The position numbers and the translations under genes were made by a program. A DNA stretch of 64,000 bases from Anaeramoeba flamelloides (taxonomy: Eukaryota > Metamonada > Anaeramoebidae): positions 1,922,001 through 1,986,000 of the forward strand of contig JANTQA010000021.1 in NCBI GenBank assembly GCA_027625915.1. The letters run 5' to 3'. Positions 26,001 to 38,600 of this stretch are shown one piece after another. Under the pieces are notes generated by a model, which did no database searches, had not been told where the DNA came from, and worked only from the letters and a program-made list of their open reading frames with translations. The first letter of the stretch is position 1; each line of letters begins with the position of its first letter.

Positions 26001-29000
26001 GATTACATTATCATAGTTCCGAAATAAATATTTAAAATATGATATTAAATAAAATTTGTCAATTTCAAATACGTATATATATATATATGATATTTTACAC
26101 AATGTTAACAGTTTGATCAAATTGAGTATTTTTTGAATCAAAGTTTGAGAAAATATTATTCATTCTAGTAGTAGAATTTTTTTTTTAAAAAAAAAAATGA
26201 AATATTGTTAAGATCTTAAATTTTTTTTTTTGTTGTTTGATTTTTAAAATTGATGAGTTAACATAATTCTAAACAATTGACTAATTAACAGTCTATTTCC
26301 AAAAATCATAATTTTTCCAATCAATTACAAAAAAAAAAAGTAATCTAAACCCCATTCCAAAAATTTGGACAAAACCCAAAATCAAAAATATGCAAAAAAA
26401 AAAAACTCAATTTATTATATTTTTCCAAACCTAATATAAAACAACATTTAAGTTACATAGTATTAATGTTTTTATAAATAATCATTTTCATCCAAATAAA
26501 AGAAAAAAATATAAAATGAAAAAAAAAAATCTGTGTGTCCAAAATAATGAAACGAGCTGAACAAAAAATGTATTGGTAAATTTGTTGAAATTTCACAAAC
26601 AATTGATCAATCAATTGATAAGACACCATCAACCAATTGTATTTGATTTTTCCAATTTAACAAACTCAACACTAACATTCTATCAGCCATAGAAAAAAAA
26701 ATCCCAGATCTAACGAAACGGATTACGTAACTGGAAAAAAGGAAATGAAAACAAAACAAAAAAGACAAAAAATGAAATAGTTTGTAAAATCAAAAATATT
26801 CTCAAATTGAATTTAAATTGTAATATTGATATTCTTTCAACAGTTTAAACTGTGTCCAATTTTTTGGAATTTGTTTATTTTTTGTTTCTAAAAAAAAATA
26901 AACTGACAATTATGTTTTTTTGATATTTAGCCAAGTTTATTTTTCAGAGACTCTTACCAATGACAGGATTTACTAATTATAAAACAGTATCAATAATTTT
27001 AATCGAAAAATAGTATTGATTCAAATTTATTAACCGTTAATCACAAATAATTTCATTTTAAAAAAAGTGAGTATCAAAAGTTTTTAAAAAGTTTTAATCA
27101 AACAGTTTAACAATATTGAAACAAACAGTTTGATTAGCACTTTTTTAAAAATTAGTATTTTTCACTTTTTTAAAATTACCCAATGGTATTCATTAATTAC
27201 ATATTTATCTTTTGTGTGTGTTTTAGTAGCACTTAGAAAATGAACTCTTTCGAAAGAAGATTCTTTTTCTTAAAATCTAAACAAAATTCCAAAAATTTTG
27301 GCACAGTTGTAACAGTTTAAAGAATGGCAATATTGCACTTTATATTCAATTTGGAAATAATTTTGAATTTTACAAACAAACTATTTTTATCATTTTTTCA
27401 TTCTTTTCTGGTTTATTTTCATTTCCTTTTTTCCAGTTACTTAATAAATTTCGTTAGATCTGTAATTATTTTCCAATGATTGACAGAAGGTTAGTATTGA
27501 ATTTAGTTAAATAGAATCATCACATACAAATAATTGGTGGTATCTAACCATTTGGTCAATTGATCAGTAATTGTTGGTGAGATTTCAAGAAATTTATAAA
27601 TATAATTTTTTGTTCCGTTTGTTTCAATTATTTTGGACACACAGATTTTTATTTTTTTGTCATTTTTTTTCCTTTTATTTGGATAAAAAAAGGTTACTTA
27701 TAAAAACACTAATACTAGGCAACTTAAATGTGATTTAATCTGAAGCTCCGGAAAAATATAAAAAAATGAGTTTTTTTTTCCTATTTTTGATTTTGGGTTT
27801 GTCCAAATTTTTGGAATGACAATTTTCACGAGAAGATGCTTGCTTTGAACCTGCCGTATTCTCGTAAAAACAATCATTTAATATGCGTTTTAACACGAAT
27901 TGATGTATTTAAAGCAAAAAAAAATTTGAACTAAAGTCAAAGAAATTAATTTAAAAAAGTAAAATTTTATCACCCAAAAAATGCAATTTCATTTTTTTAT
28001 TTGAACAACTTCGGGAATATTTCAGATAAATTTACAACAAAAACAAAAAAATAAAATAGCATAAGTCGGAAAATGGAAATTTTCACAAAAAGTTGGTTTA
28101 AATATGATAAAAAATTATTTAAAATTGAAACATAAAATGTATTATTTTTTCCATTTACATTTGGTTTATTTGTGAATCGTGTTAGTTGTGATTTTTTTTT
28201 TTGAATTTAAAAAGTCTTCATGAAGTTGAAGATGTATCTCTTTAGTTAGGTTTCTTAAACTCTTTTCTTGAAATTTCCAACAACAACAACAATAATGTAA
28301 ATTGGGATCTTTTAATTTGTTTTTTTCGATTGTTTCTATTAAAATTGAATATAATTGAATAGAGAAACAAAAAAAAGCTTTCAAAAAGAGATAATTTTTT
28401 CCTTATGAGATATATTGCTATTCTATTATGCGACGTGTTGTTGGTGAGCATTTTTTGGGAGAATATGTGAACAATTTACAATTATCCACCTTCTCATGAA
28501 CATGGTCATGGAGCTTATTTTATTCAAAAAACTTTTATTTAAAAATATATTTTAATTTAAAGAATCTTCTTTCAAAAGAGTTCATTTTCTAAGTGCTACT
28601 AAAACATACAAAAAGGATAAATATGAAACTGATGAATATCATTGGGTAATTTTAATAAGGTGAATAATACTAATTTTTAAAAAAGTGTTAATCAAATGGT
28701 TAAAAATATTGAAACAAACAGTTTGATTAACACTTTTTCAAAACTTTTGTTACTCACTTTTTTTACCATTATTAAATTCTTAATTAGATTGTTGAAAATA
28801 AATCCTAATTTTGTCACTAAAATAATAAAAAAATCTGTTTTAATTTGATTTTTGGTGTTAAAAAAGAAATAATTTTGCTTTCACTTCTTAAAAAGAATTT
28901 TTTAAAAGCAAAACCTTTTTTTTTTCAATCATTCAGTTAAACTTTTTTGGACTTGTTAATGATTTTAGTTTTTACAAAACCGTCAACAAATTATTAGAAG

Positions 29001-29317
29001 AAGATGAAGATAGGATCAATTATGATTCAATAAAAAGAAAACAAAAAAATGGTTGGCTTACTTTGGTGAAGCAATTTCAAAGTAGGATAAAAAGGACCTT
29101 GTCTCCATCTAAAAAACAAGATTGTTGATTCGATAATATAGAATTGTAAGTGATTTTCAGCTTTTCCAACTTCTAGTTGCTTTTTTTTTGGCATCAATGT
29201 TGTAATTAGCGATTCCAAGGCTGGGTACTGTTCGACAATAGCTTTTTGAATTTTTCTTCTTAAAGATGATTTTAAAACATTACGCTTTAAATTTTGTGGG
29301 TTCCACTTGTTAAACAT
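23065..29317 (-). CDS. MCTS1: MCTS1 (MCT-1/Tma20) translation reinitiation factor, 3 exons
   Basis: Exons 29317-29062, 24655-24448 and 23143-23065 give 180 residues (human 181). MCTS1 pairs with DENR on the 40S subunit in recycling and reinitiation. Exon 1 holds the N-terminal domain (start MFNKWNP, then IVEQYPALE, LMPKKK, GPFYPTLKLLH). Exon 2 holds most of the PUA domain (VDEGAVKPLMGGAQIMMKGL, then NAFTIGL). Exon 3 ends with GIKNIHSINDGLWKF. Junctions: CAA A|GTAAGC to CAG|TC gives LLHQIPSLLP; GAT AT|GTAAAT to TAG|T gives EDIKKINNG, both matching the family without gap. A TTG lies three codons upstream, but the ATG at 29317 aligns with the family start. Introns are 4406 and 1304 bp and full of repeats. 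The second intron places a TAA directly after the first intronic base. Confidence 0.93.
24064..24262. mobile_element. Family-A hairpin MITE, copy 2, in MCTS1 intron 2
   Basis: About 199 bp. Ends TACAGTCAGTTCCAACTTTA and the inverse TAAAGTTGGAACTGACTGTA, with ~85-base arms and TA borders. It lies fully inside MCTS1 intron 2, about 185 bases from the donor. Confidence 0.85.
25429..25895. mobile_element. Mariner-like MITE in MCTS1 intron 1
   Basis: Ends TACAGTATGTTTAATAATCC and the inverse GGGGTTATTAGGCATACTGTA; TA on both sides. About 467 bp, with no coding capacity. Shares its ends with the ~1-kb element at 13550-14584. Confidence 0.7.
26341..26880 (-). mobile_element. Family-C MITE, reverse orientation, MCTS1 intron 1
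   Basis: Runs from AAACCCCATTCCAAAAATTTG to the inverse AATTTTTTGGAATTTG. The core contains GAAATTTCACAAACAATTG and GATCAATCAATTGATAAGA. Matches 33641-34180 in inverted orientation over its whole length. Non-coding. Confidence 0.75.
27055..28770. mobile_element. Family-E TIR element with nested family-C copy
   Basis: Segments 27055-27295 and 28550-28770 are inverted copies of each other. Each has an outer ~120-base hairpin with GTTTGATTAACACTTTTT-type arms, then a shared run TTTTAGTAGCACTTAGAAAAT (27220; inverse at 28600). The interior holds a family-C element (27276-27822) and ~700 bases with no gene. It looks like a larger inverted-repeat transposon into which family C inserted. All within MCTS1 intron 1. 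Confidence 0.65.
27276..27822 (+). mobile_element. Family-C MITE, forward orientation, MCTS1 intron 1
   Basis: Runs from AAACAAAATTCCAAAAATTTT to GTCCAAATTTTTGGAATG. The interior matches 33641-34180, including GGTTAGTATTGA and CAATTGATCAGTAATTGTTGG. It forms an inverted pair with the copy at 26341-26880. Confidence 0.7.
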
Positions 29318-29952
29318 TTCGTTCAATTAAAATAATGAAAAGCAAAAAAGATAAAAAAAATGATATTTTCTAAATTTTTGTTTCTGTTACTTTTATTCAA
29401 AAAAATTAATATTAAATAAGGGTTTCCTTTCAATTTGAAAAAGAGAAAAGAGTTGATATAAAAATGATCCTGGAAGAGTTCAATAAACATTGTTAAATTT
29501 ACTCACCGAATAATTCCTTTTACAAAAAAATTGTAAATTTAAATTTTCAAACAATTTTTACATTTTTTCTTTTTTAGAACTCCAAAATTGATTTTACAAT
29601 TTTAAAATTTCCATTTCAAATCAATGAACATTTTATAATTACCCAAGCTGTTCTAAAGATTTCAAGAGTTGCTTTTACCAGTTTGAAATCTGTTAAAATT
29701 TATACTTTTACATGTTATTACCTTGAAAGTCATTTGTAAAAATAATTTTTATTCAAAAATCTATTTTATAATTTTTTTTCTGTTTATTTTAACTTTGAAA
29801 TAAGTAATTTTTTTTCCAATTTTTTCTAAATCTAAATACTTTGTAAAAAGTGAAAGTAAAATAACACAATAACGAAACATCACCCTGGGTATGAAACATA
29901 CTCCCAAGTTATGTAATACAAAAAGAGTTAAAAAAGTTTATATTATATTAGA

Positions 29953-30711
29953 TTTAAGGGATTAACGTCACCAGAGATTTCTCTATAATCAAAACATGTT
30001 GTACTTGGGTGTAAATGATATTAGTGCACCATGGCTCAAATAACTCTAAAAAATCTATTAAAAATCTTATTTCACAATAAATTATACATTTTATACTAAT
30101 TGATCACAATTAAAAATTGTAATTTTGAAAAATTCTTTTTTTAATTCCTTTTCCAAATCTAAAAAATAGAAAACCAAAATACAGTATTTGGGTATTTAAT
30201 AATTTATATTTAGAAATTCCAAAAGTAACTATTTTTATATTTTTTTAATTTTAAAGATTAACACAATAATGATCAACATAAAAACCCAAAGACTGATTAG
30301 TTTTGTTTGCTTATGATAAAGCTACTTGTATCATCAATATATTTCCATGATTTCAGAAATAATTGGTCAAAAAAATTTATTCATTAATTATTTAATTTTA
30401 AAAAAAAAAACGAATTTTTTCGTAACTAATATACATTTTGCCACAAATTTAAGAAAGATATTTTGTGACTTTGTAGTCTGAATATTGTTAATTCAACCTT
30501 TAAATTTATGGAAAAATGTAGATTTTATTCTGAAATTGTTGGTTTTTTTACTAATACATAGATCATTTTTGATTGATGAGATCAACAAATATTAATACTT
30601 GACTAATCGATTTTTTAGAGACATTTGAATGATGTAGCACTAATGTGGTTAGGTCCAATAACAACATACTTTGTTACTAAATTTCTCCTTGGTAGACAGT
30701 AATCTCTTAAG
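29953..30711. mobile_element. Family-F TIR element (~760 bp)
   Basis: The left end (TTTAAGGGATTAACGTC, then AGAGATTTCTCTATAATC) and the right end (inverse of CCTTAAGAGATTACTGTC, then AAGGAGAAATTTAG) are diverged inverted repeats ~100 bases long. A single arm of the same family lies at about 58750-58860. It contains A/T-rich DNA without coding capacity. The right border TTAAGG is shared with the start of the family-B relative. Confidence 0.55.
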
Positions 30712-31215
30712 GCCATGTTTTTTTGATTCTGAGCTGATCTATCTTCAACTTAGTTTTATTATTGATAGTATTTAATTTTAATGTTTCTGAAAAAATAATT
30801 TTTTTTTTTTTTCAAAAATCTGAATTGAAGATAGTAAGATAAATAGATTGGAAGATCTTTTATATAATTTTTGATTTTTGGGTTGTCAATTGTAATGTTT
30901 AATTGGATATTTCATTTGGAGCTTGAATAAAAACACTCTATTTTTTTTTTATTTAGATAAATTCAACAAAAGGAAATTGAAAAATTCCAATTTTCATCCC
31001 AAAAAACAAATTTATTATTAAATTACCTACTAATTTATTAGTCTTACAATTACAAGAAGTCAGATTTTGGAAAAGAAATAAATTGACTTTTTGAACCACT
31101 ATTAAAACCCAGACTAAGTCTAAGATCCATCAGCTCAGAACCAAATTAACAAGTCCGTACACAAATACAAGATAAAATATTTTACTCATTTTTCAATGAT
31201 TAGAAAAATTAAATA
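30706..31215. mobile_element. Family-B element, diverged copy
   Basis: Left arm has TTTTTGATTCTGAGCTGATC and a CTTCAACTTAGTTTTATT run. Right arm has the inverse pieces GATCCATCAGCTCAGAACCA and AATTAACAAGTCCGTACACA. The organisation is the same as the 14.8-kb element, but arm identity is much lower, so it is older. Confidence 0.6.
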
Positions 31216-31616
31216 CGGTTTGATTAAACTGATTTAAGAATAGAATGATAGTCTAGATACTCAATGATAAATTATTTTATTTATTTTAGAGAGTATTAGC
31301 CCAAGCCTTTATTTTAAAGAAGATATACATTTTCCCATTTTACAAAATTTGAATTTATAAGAAAATTAGTGAAAAAATTGATTATGTTAATGAGATATTG
31401 AAACTTTAAGTAGAAAATCATTGATCACTCTATTTAAAAAAAAAAAAAAAAGAATCCCAGTTAGATCTTTAATAAAATCAATTTTTTGAACATTTTTTAC
31501 TTGGAATTAATTATTTTGGTTTTATTAAATTTTGATAAGAATCTAGAAATGAGTTTAAGATGAAATGGTGAAATTAGTCAAAGAACAAACGAAAAAAAAA
31601 ATAAACTCTTTTTTTA

Positions 31617-32146
31617 GTCAAAGGGGTCCAGTTTTATTGAAGAAATAGAACACATTTTATATAAGTTTAATTCATTATTCTTCTCAAATAAAAATTTCAA
31701 GTTTTAGATCAAAATCTTTTTTTCTTATTTTTTAAATTTTTTTGTATTTTGAATTTTTTTTTTTTTTTTTTACTTTCTTTTGTTTTTTTTTTTTGAAAAT
31801 TAAATTTTCAAAAAAAAATGTTTGAAACTCCAAATTAACATTCAGTAAAGTTAGTTTTTGTATGTTCTTTTAAAATTTTTACATTTACAATAAAAAATCT
31901 TATTATCAACAATTTAAATTTCCTAAACGAATTGAGAATTTTTCATGATACGTTCCAATGAAAAGGGCCCAAAAAATTTTTTAACATTTTTTTTTTTTGA
32001 AATTTATGGTTTATTCAGGCTTTTCTTTAATGACTATCAACTCTAATTCGAAATTTATTATTTCTCATAATTCTAAACAATCTAAGTTTGGTTGGTTCTT
32101 AAAAATAAAGTGACTTTTTCATTTTTGGCTGGGCCCCTTTGAGTGA
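31617..32146. mobile_element. Short-TIR element with GGGGTCCAG ends
   Basis: Left end TCAAAGGGGTCCAG, right end inverse CTGGGCCCCTTTGA; ~530 bp, non-coding and T-rich. The left ~100 bases recur inverted at 22640-22730, where the outer end is replaced by a C-rich run. Confidence 0.5.
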
Positions 32147-32656
32147 AATGGAGTTTATATGGAAAAGGTGTATATTTTAAAAAAATTCTTAACTTTTCAA
32201 TAAAAAGAAGAAGGATCCCATACTTGGATATGTGTTATCAAATCTCGGTTAAAAGTTCATCTAAATTTATTCATCACGAATATTTCTTTTTTCTTGTCTT
32301 CACTTTGAAATTTTACAACAAAATATTTACTTCAGATTTAACTATTTGTTAATATTTATTCTTTATTTTAAAAACAACCCTTTTTTTTGAAATTTGTTTT
32401 CAAAATAATTTTTTTTGTGAATTCGAAAAAAATTTTCAAAAAAAAAAAAAAAAAACTAATAAAATCACTAAATATATCATTACCAATGTAATTTATTCAA
32501 TAAAAGAAATTAGATAAAAATTAGAAAAATGAAAAATATCAAAAAAATATTGTTTCTTTAACAATAAAATTGAATTATTAAATTTAAAATTTTATTAAAG
32601 TGTATTTTCTTAATCAAAAATAGAATTCAAAATATAAATATATATAAAAAAATTAA

Positions 32657-35600
32657 TTATAAATATCCACCAACGTTAAGTTGGTTTTGGAGTATTGTTG
32701 AACTTACAACATCGAAAACACCTCTCATACTTTCCTATAATATATATATATATATATATATATTTAAAAAATGAAAATAAAAATAACATTTTGAAAAATA
32801 TTTCAGAATTAAATAATAATAATAATAATAAAATAAATCAATGAAATAAAATAAATAAAAATAAATGATTATTACTGTATCTGTAGCACAAGTGAAATGA
32901 TAAAATATCACTCTTTTTTTATTTCTACCAATTTTATCAAATTTTTCTTGAATATATTTACAAGTACTCTGGTAATCATTTTCCCATGTATAATGTAAAA
33001 AGCACTTTGTTAATGGGACTTTTCGAATTTTTTTTTTAAAGATATCAACTTTGTTAAATAAAACAACACAATTTTTATTTTCAAAGCATCCGTTATTTAT
33101 AGTTTTTGCAAAAAGATCAAGGCTTTCTAACAGACGGTTTACTGTTTGATCTTCAAATAATTGTTGGTCATATTCTGATAATGCTACAACCTATACAATG
33201 TGAAATTCAAATAGTTACAAAAAATAAATCGATTATAAATTATTTCAATTTTTTATATCAAGAAATAAGGCAAAAGAAAAAAGGAAATGAATCTAAGAAA
33301 GAAAGAATTTATTTAAAGAATCAAGTTATATACATAAACAACGAGCGATACGCCATCAAACTGATGCATCCATTTTCTTCTTTCAGATCTTTGGCCACCA
33401 ACATCAACAACTCTATTAAATAATTGAAAGAAAAAATGAAATATCAATTTCAATTAATAAATTTGATATATTTTAGAAAATTGAGAAATATAATCTTTTT
33501 TATTTTTTTTTGATTTCTGTTTTTCATATAAAAAGAAAAAGAAAATTGTATAAAGTTTATTTTTTTCAGAATAAAGTAAACTTAGCTATGGGTTCAATGA
33601 TTATCTAGATTTGAAAATCAAAAGAATCGAACTGAAAGATAAACTAAATTCCAAAATTTTGGACACAGTTTAAAAAGTTGAAAAAATAAAAACACCACAC
33701 TTTAAATTCAATTAGGAAATAATTTTGATTTTACAAACTATTCCATTTTTTGTCTTCTTTGTTTTGTTTTCATTTCGTTTTTACAGTTATGTAATCTTTT
33801 TCATTAGATCTGTAATTGTTTTTCGATGGTTGATAGAAGGTTAGTGTTGAGTTTTTTAAATTGAAAAATGACATACAATTGGTAGATGGTATCTTATCAA
33901 TTGATCGATCAACAATTGTTGGTGAAATTTCAACAAATTTACCAATACATTTTTTGTTCTGCTCGTTTCATTATTTTTAACACACCGGTTTTGATTTTTT
34001 TGTTTTATATTTTTTTTCTTTAATTTGGATGAAAATGATTACTTATTAAAACACTAATACTGGGCAACTTAAATGTGTTTTTATATTAGGTTTGGAAAAA
34101 TATAATAAATTGAGTTTTTTTTTTTTTTTTTGCCAATTTTTGATTTTGGGTATGTACAAATTTTTGAATTGGGGTTTATATAATTTATATTATAATTTGA
34201 GAAAACCTAAGTGAAATTGAATTTAAATTATCAATCATGGTTATTGTTCATGTATTTATATATAAACCATTTCACAGTAAAAGGAGCTCAGTTGTAGGGG
34301 GTGTTTTGCATGTTTTTAAAGAGTTTGAATTGATTTTAGTTGATAAAATTATTTTGGAATTTTAAAATCAAAATTAAAATCATCTTTTCTCATTTTGAAC
34401 ATTTCAGAATTTTTTTTTGAAATTCAATTTTTTTTTTGATACATAATTGTTTTTTATTTTTTTTTTATTATTACAAGATTGATAGTCACTTGGTAAAAAA
34501 GAGTTATTCTAATGTCACTGAAACAGCTAGAGAATTATTGTAGAGAAATGATATTTATTTCTATTGGTATTTTATTTGGATATTCAATTGTAGATCAATA
34601 TGAACATTGTTGTTTTTCTCAATGGGGTCATAAGAATTTGTTTTTTTTTAATTTTTAAGAAAATATATTGATTTTTTAGTTTTATTTGGAACGGATATCA
34701 ACTATTATTTGATGTGTATTATTCTTCTTATTTTTTTATTTGTTCTTCCAAGAACAATTATAAAAAATAATTGATAATTGATAAAAAATGTTGAGCCATT
34801 TTGATTGAAAAAAGTTTACAATATTGTTATAACATATTAAAAATATGTTATTTATTTATTTAGAAAAAGAATAAATTAAAGAAAAAAATATGTTATATAG
34901 GTGTTATAAAAATTGAATGTTATAATTTTTGATCGAAAATCATTATATATTAATAAAAATTTTCATGGAACGCGCAATAAAAATGAACAAATTTATAATT
35001 TTTTTTTTTTTTTTGTTATAAAAGTTCATATAAAAGTTTGTAAAATCTTTAATATCTCTTATAAAATATAAAACAGATTTTGTATGATGTTATAAAGTTT
35101 GGATCTTTTTAAAAAATAGTAGATATACAAAAAAAAATTTACATAATTAATCTTGTTAAAATTTTTCCATATTTAAACGCCAGGGTAAAAAAATGTTTTA
35201 ACTTGAAAAATTGTTATTAAAAATCATTTTTTAAACAAATTGAAATAAAATAATTTGAATTTTTATATTTTTAATCGAAATAATTAATAATATTTCACAA
35301 CATTTCTATTTTTTATTTATTTTTGAAGAGAGAAAATTAAAATAAAAAATTTGAAATATTTTATTATAATAAAAATTATAATATCTTAAAAATAGGTGAA
35401 GAGAATTTTTATTATGATAAAATCATAATGTAATCAAGAATTTTGTGATAAAGATGGTTTATAATTATCACCAAATAATTTTTGATAATGAGTGGAGTCT
35501 TTTTTTTTTTTTTTTTTGTTTTTTTTTTATTTTTGTTATTTCAAAGAATCGCTCAGAGTGACTATTTTTGGAAATTGAACAAAAAACTAACATTTATTAA

Positions 35601-38600
35601 TTACAAAATAACAACAATAAAATCTAAACCAAATTAAATTTGATTCAAAAAAGACAGAAAGTATGAAATAAAAAAAAAAAAAAAAAAAAGATAAGTTTAT
35701 TGTAAAAAGGGAAGCTTACGTCCAAGGAAGATCATCAACAACTATATGTAATTCATTCACACCCGTTGTGGGAATTCTACAATTTAAAATATCTTGATCT
35801 GTTGGAAGATAATCATTTTTTCCAATTCTTTCTGCTGAATCAAGAAAACTTTTAAAAGGTACGATAACAATGATTATTAAAAAAAAAAAAATAAATAATA
35901 TGTGTAATTAGTTTGTCCCAAAAAAAAAAAAATAAATCTATTTTTCTTTCTTTTCCATTAAAAAATATATACTAAAAACTAACCCGTTTGTTATTAGGTT
36001 CACCAGAATTTAAATGAACAGACTAAAATCAAATATTTGAATCAATTCTTTTGGATTCTGGAAAATTTTTGTTAACTTTTTTTTTAATTCAAGAAATAAA
36101 AAGAAAATTTATACAGAATTGATTTATTTTTAATTTTTTTTCAATGCTACTGATAAATTCCAATAAATTTCAGAAAATTTTTAGTTCAATTTCCATTTGA
36201 ACAAATCTATGAACTGTTTCTTATCAAACATTCCCTGAGAAAGAGTATTTTGAAGAACACCTAAATTCACAGAGTTTCTTAACATTTGACTTCATAAAAT
36301 ACCATTATCCAAAGTTGATTATAAAAATTTCAAGTAGGAAAATCAAGTAAAAATTTCGAAAAATAAATTGCAATTTATCAGTATGTTTGAAATTTGTGAT
36401 TTCCTCTTTTTTTTTTTGTTTGGTTTCTTTTTCTTATCCTTATTTTAGTATATTTTCAGATAATTCAGAACTGTAAATTAAATTCAAATTTCAGGATTAA
36501 AAAAAAACAAAGTTCAAATAATTAACCATTTGCTATTCAAAAAACAAGTAAGGTGCATTTCCCAGTGTGTAAATTTAACTGAGATTATCGAACTCTTTTA
36601 AGAACATTTTAATCAAGAATTTCCCTGTTTTTGCCAGAAAGCAAAGCTCTTTAAGAGTTAAAATGGTTAAGTGGATTAGATTAAAAAAAAAAAGTGAGTT
36701 TTTTATGATCATAGAGGAAAAAATTATCAAATAGAAAACAATTGTTGTTTCTGTTTTAATTCTAAAAGGCAGGTCTGATTTCTCATTTTAAAATATTTTA
36801 TACTGTAATTTTTTTGTACATTTTAAGGGACTAATCTCTATTAAACTTTTTTACCTAAATTTAATAGAGATTGAGAAATTTTTTTGCCAATTACTAAGAT
36901 TTGAAAAACCCTGTTTATTTTCAATATTATGATTTTCCAATTAAAAAATCAAAATTTTTGGTTTAGATTACAAAATATTTTTCTAATCTTTAAGTTGAAG
37001 TAAAATCCAAAGATCTTTACAATATCGTTTAGATATGATATTTTTAGACAATAAATTGAAACTTTGTTCGTGAACTCTAATACATAATTTTTACTATGCT
37101 AATTTGGTTGTAATAGTAATAATTAATATACATTTTGGAAATTGAAATTAAAATTTTCATTTTTTAATTGGAAAATAACAGTTTTAAACATATTTCTAGA
37201 TAAGGAATCCTTATTTAGAAATTGGACAAAAAAAAAAAATAATAGAAACTAGTCTCTTAAAATAAAAACCAAATCCAAAAATTAGAGTGATAATTAGAAG
37301 AAAAATAGAATTCAAAACCAACACATAAAACCTAAATATAAGGATTTTCAATTTTCCGAAATTAATGATTTTAATTGTAAACATAAATAAAATTGGATTT
37401 TTTATCACAATGATTTTCTAATTCATGAGAAATAGGCTTTAATATTTTAAAAATAGGTAGTAACCAAGCTTGAGGAAATTTCAGTTTCAGGTATCTTTAT
37501 TGAAGAGTGAAAAATGAGTAAAAAACGAATTCAAACATTTTCCTTTTTGCAATCAATTTTTACCATTTTGGAAAAAAAGTGAAACAGGAAAAAAGTTCAA
37601 CACGATTTTTAATAGGGAACATTACTAAAAATGAAAAGTAAAATCAATAAAAAGAAGAAACCAATTAACTTCAAATAATAATCCATTATATTATTTTCAA
37701 TCAATCCAACAAATACAATTTAAATCTACTTAATTTATCGAAATTTTAGTGTAGTTTTGGAGATCTCAAAAATAGTCAATTTTTGCAACAAATTTTTAAG
37801 AATTAATCAATTAAAGAAAAGCCCATACTAAAAGATAGTATTAAAAAAACTGTTATTGTGCTGAATACTTTATTTTGTCTTTATTTATTTATTTATTCTT
37901 TTTTAATTGATCTTACTTTGAATTTTCAGTAATGTTCCCAATTAAAATCTTGTTGAACTTTTTTTCCTGTTTTACTTTTTTTCCACAATGGTTATATTAA
38001 AATCAATGTGACAATTTTTTTCCAGAATGGTTAGTTTTAAAATTGATCAGCATAACAAACATAAATACTATTTGTTGCAAAATAAATTAAACAAAATTTT
38101 CATTCATCTTTCCAAAATAAAGTTTTTTTAAATCATATGTGACTTTTCAATTTTTAATTCTTAATACCAGCTTAAATTATTAATTTACCTTTGAGAATTG
38201 CGATCTTTTGATAATTTATTTTAATTCTTGGAATGTGATTTATTTTGGAAAGCTGATTGAAAATTTTGATCTTTTTATTTTGCAAATAACAGTAGTAAAA
38301 AATTACAAAACGAAAATAAAAAATTCTTTAGTGTTAAGAGGAAATTTACTATTGAGACATATCAGGGAGTTGAAATTCTGCTCTCCTTTCATATGCTTCT
38401 TTTAAGCCAGGGTCACTCCACAATTGTATGATTGCCTTGAGTGATTGAGTTGTCAAATCGTCAAAGGAAAAAAATGATTTGCTATATTGCTATTAGATTT
38501 AATTGGTAGATATGTTTTTTTAGATTTCACCAAAAGATGAATACCAAAAAAAAAAAATAAAAAAAAGGAAAGGTGGAAAACAAATTATTGGTTTGAAAAA

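Larger units (their letters stand above)
29318..32656. other. Intergenic between MCTS1 and G-alpha, repeat-rich
   Basis: Contains the 5' flank of MCTS1, family F (29953-30711), a family-B relative (30706-31215) and a short TIR element (31617-32146). A plus-strand frame at 32143-32352 has no recognisable domain. No gene is supported. Confidence 0.4.

Noticed and set aside
33106-33423. Plus-strand 105-codon frame
   Set aside because: It is the antisense of G-alpha exons 5 and 6.
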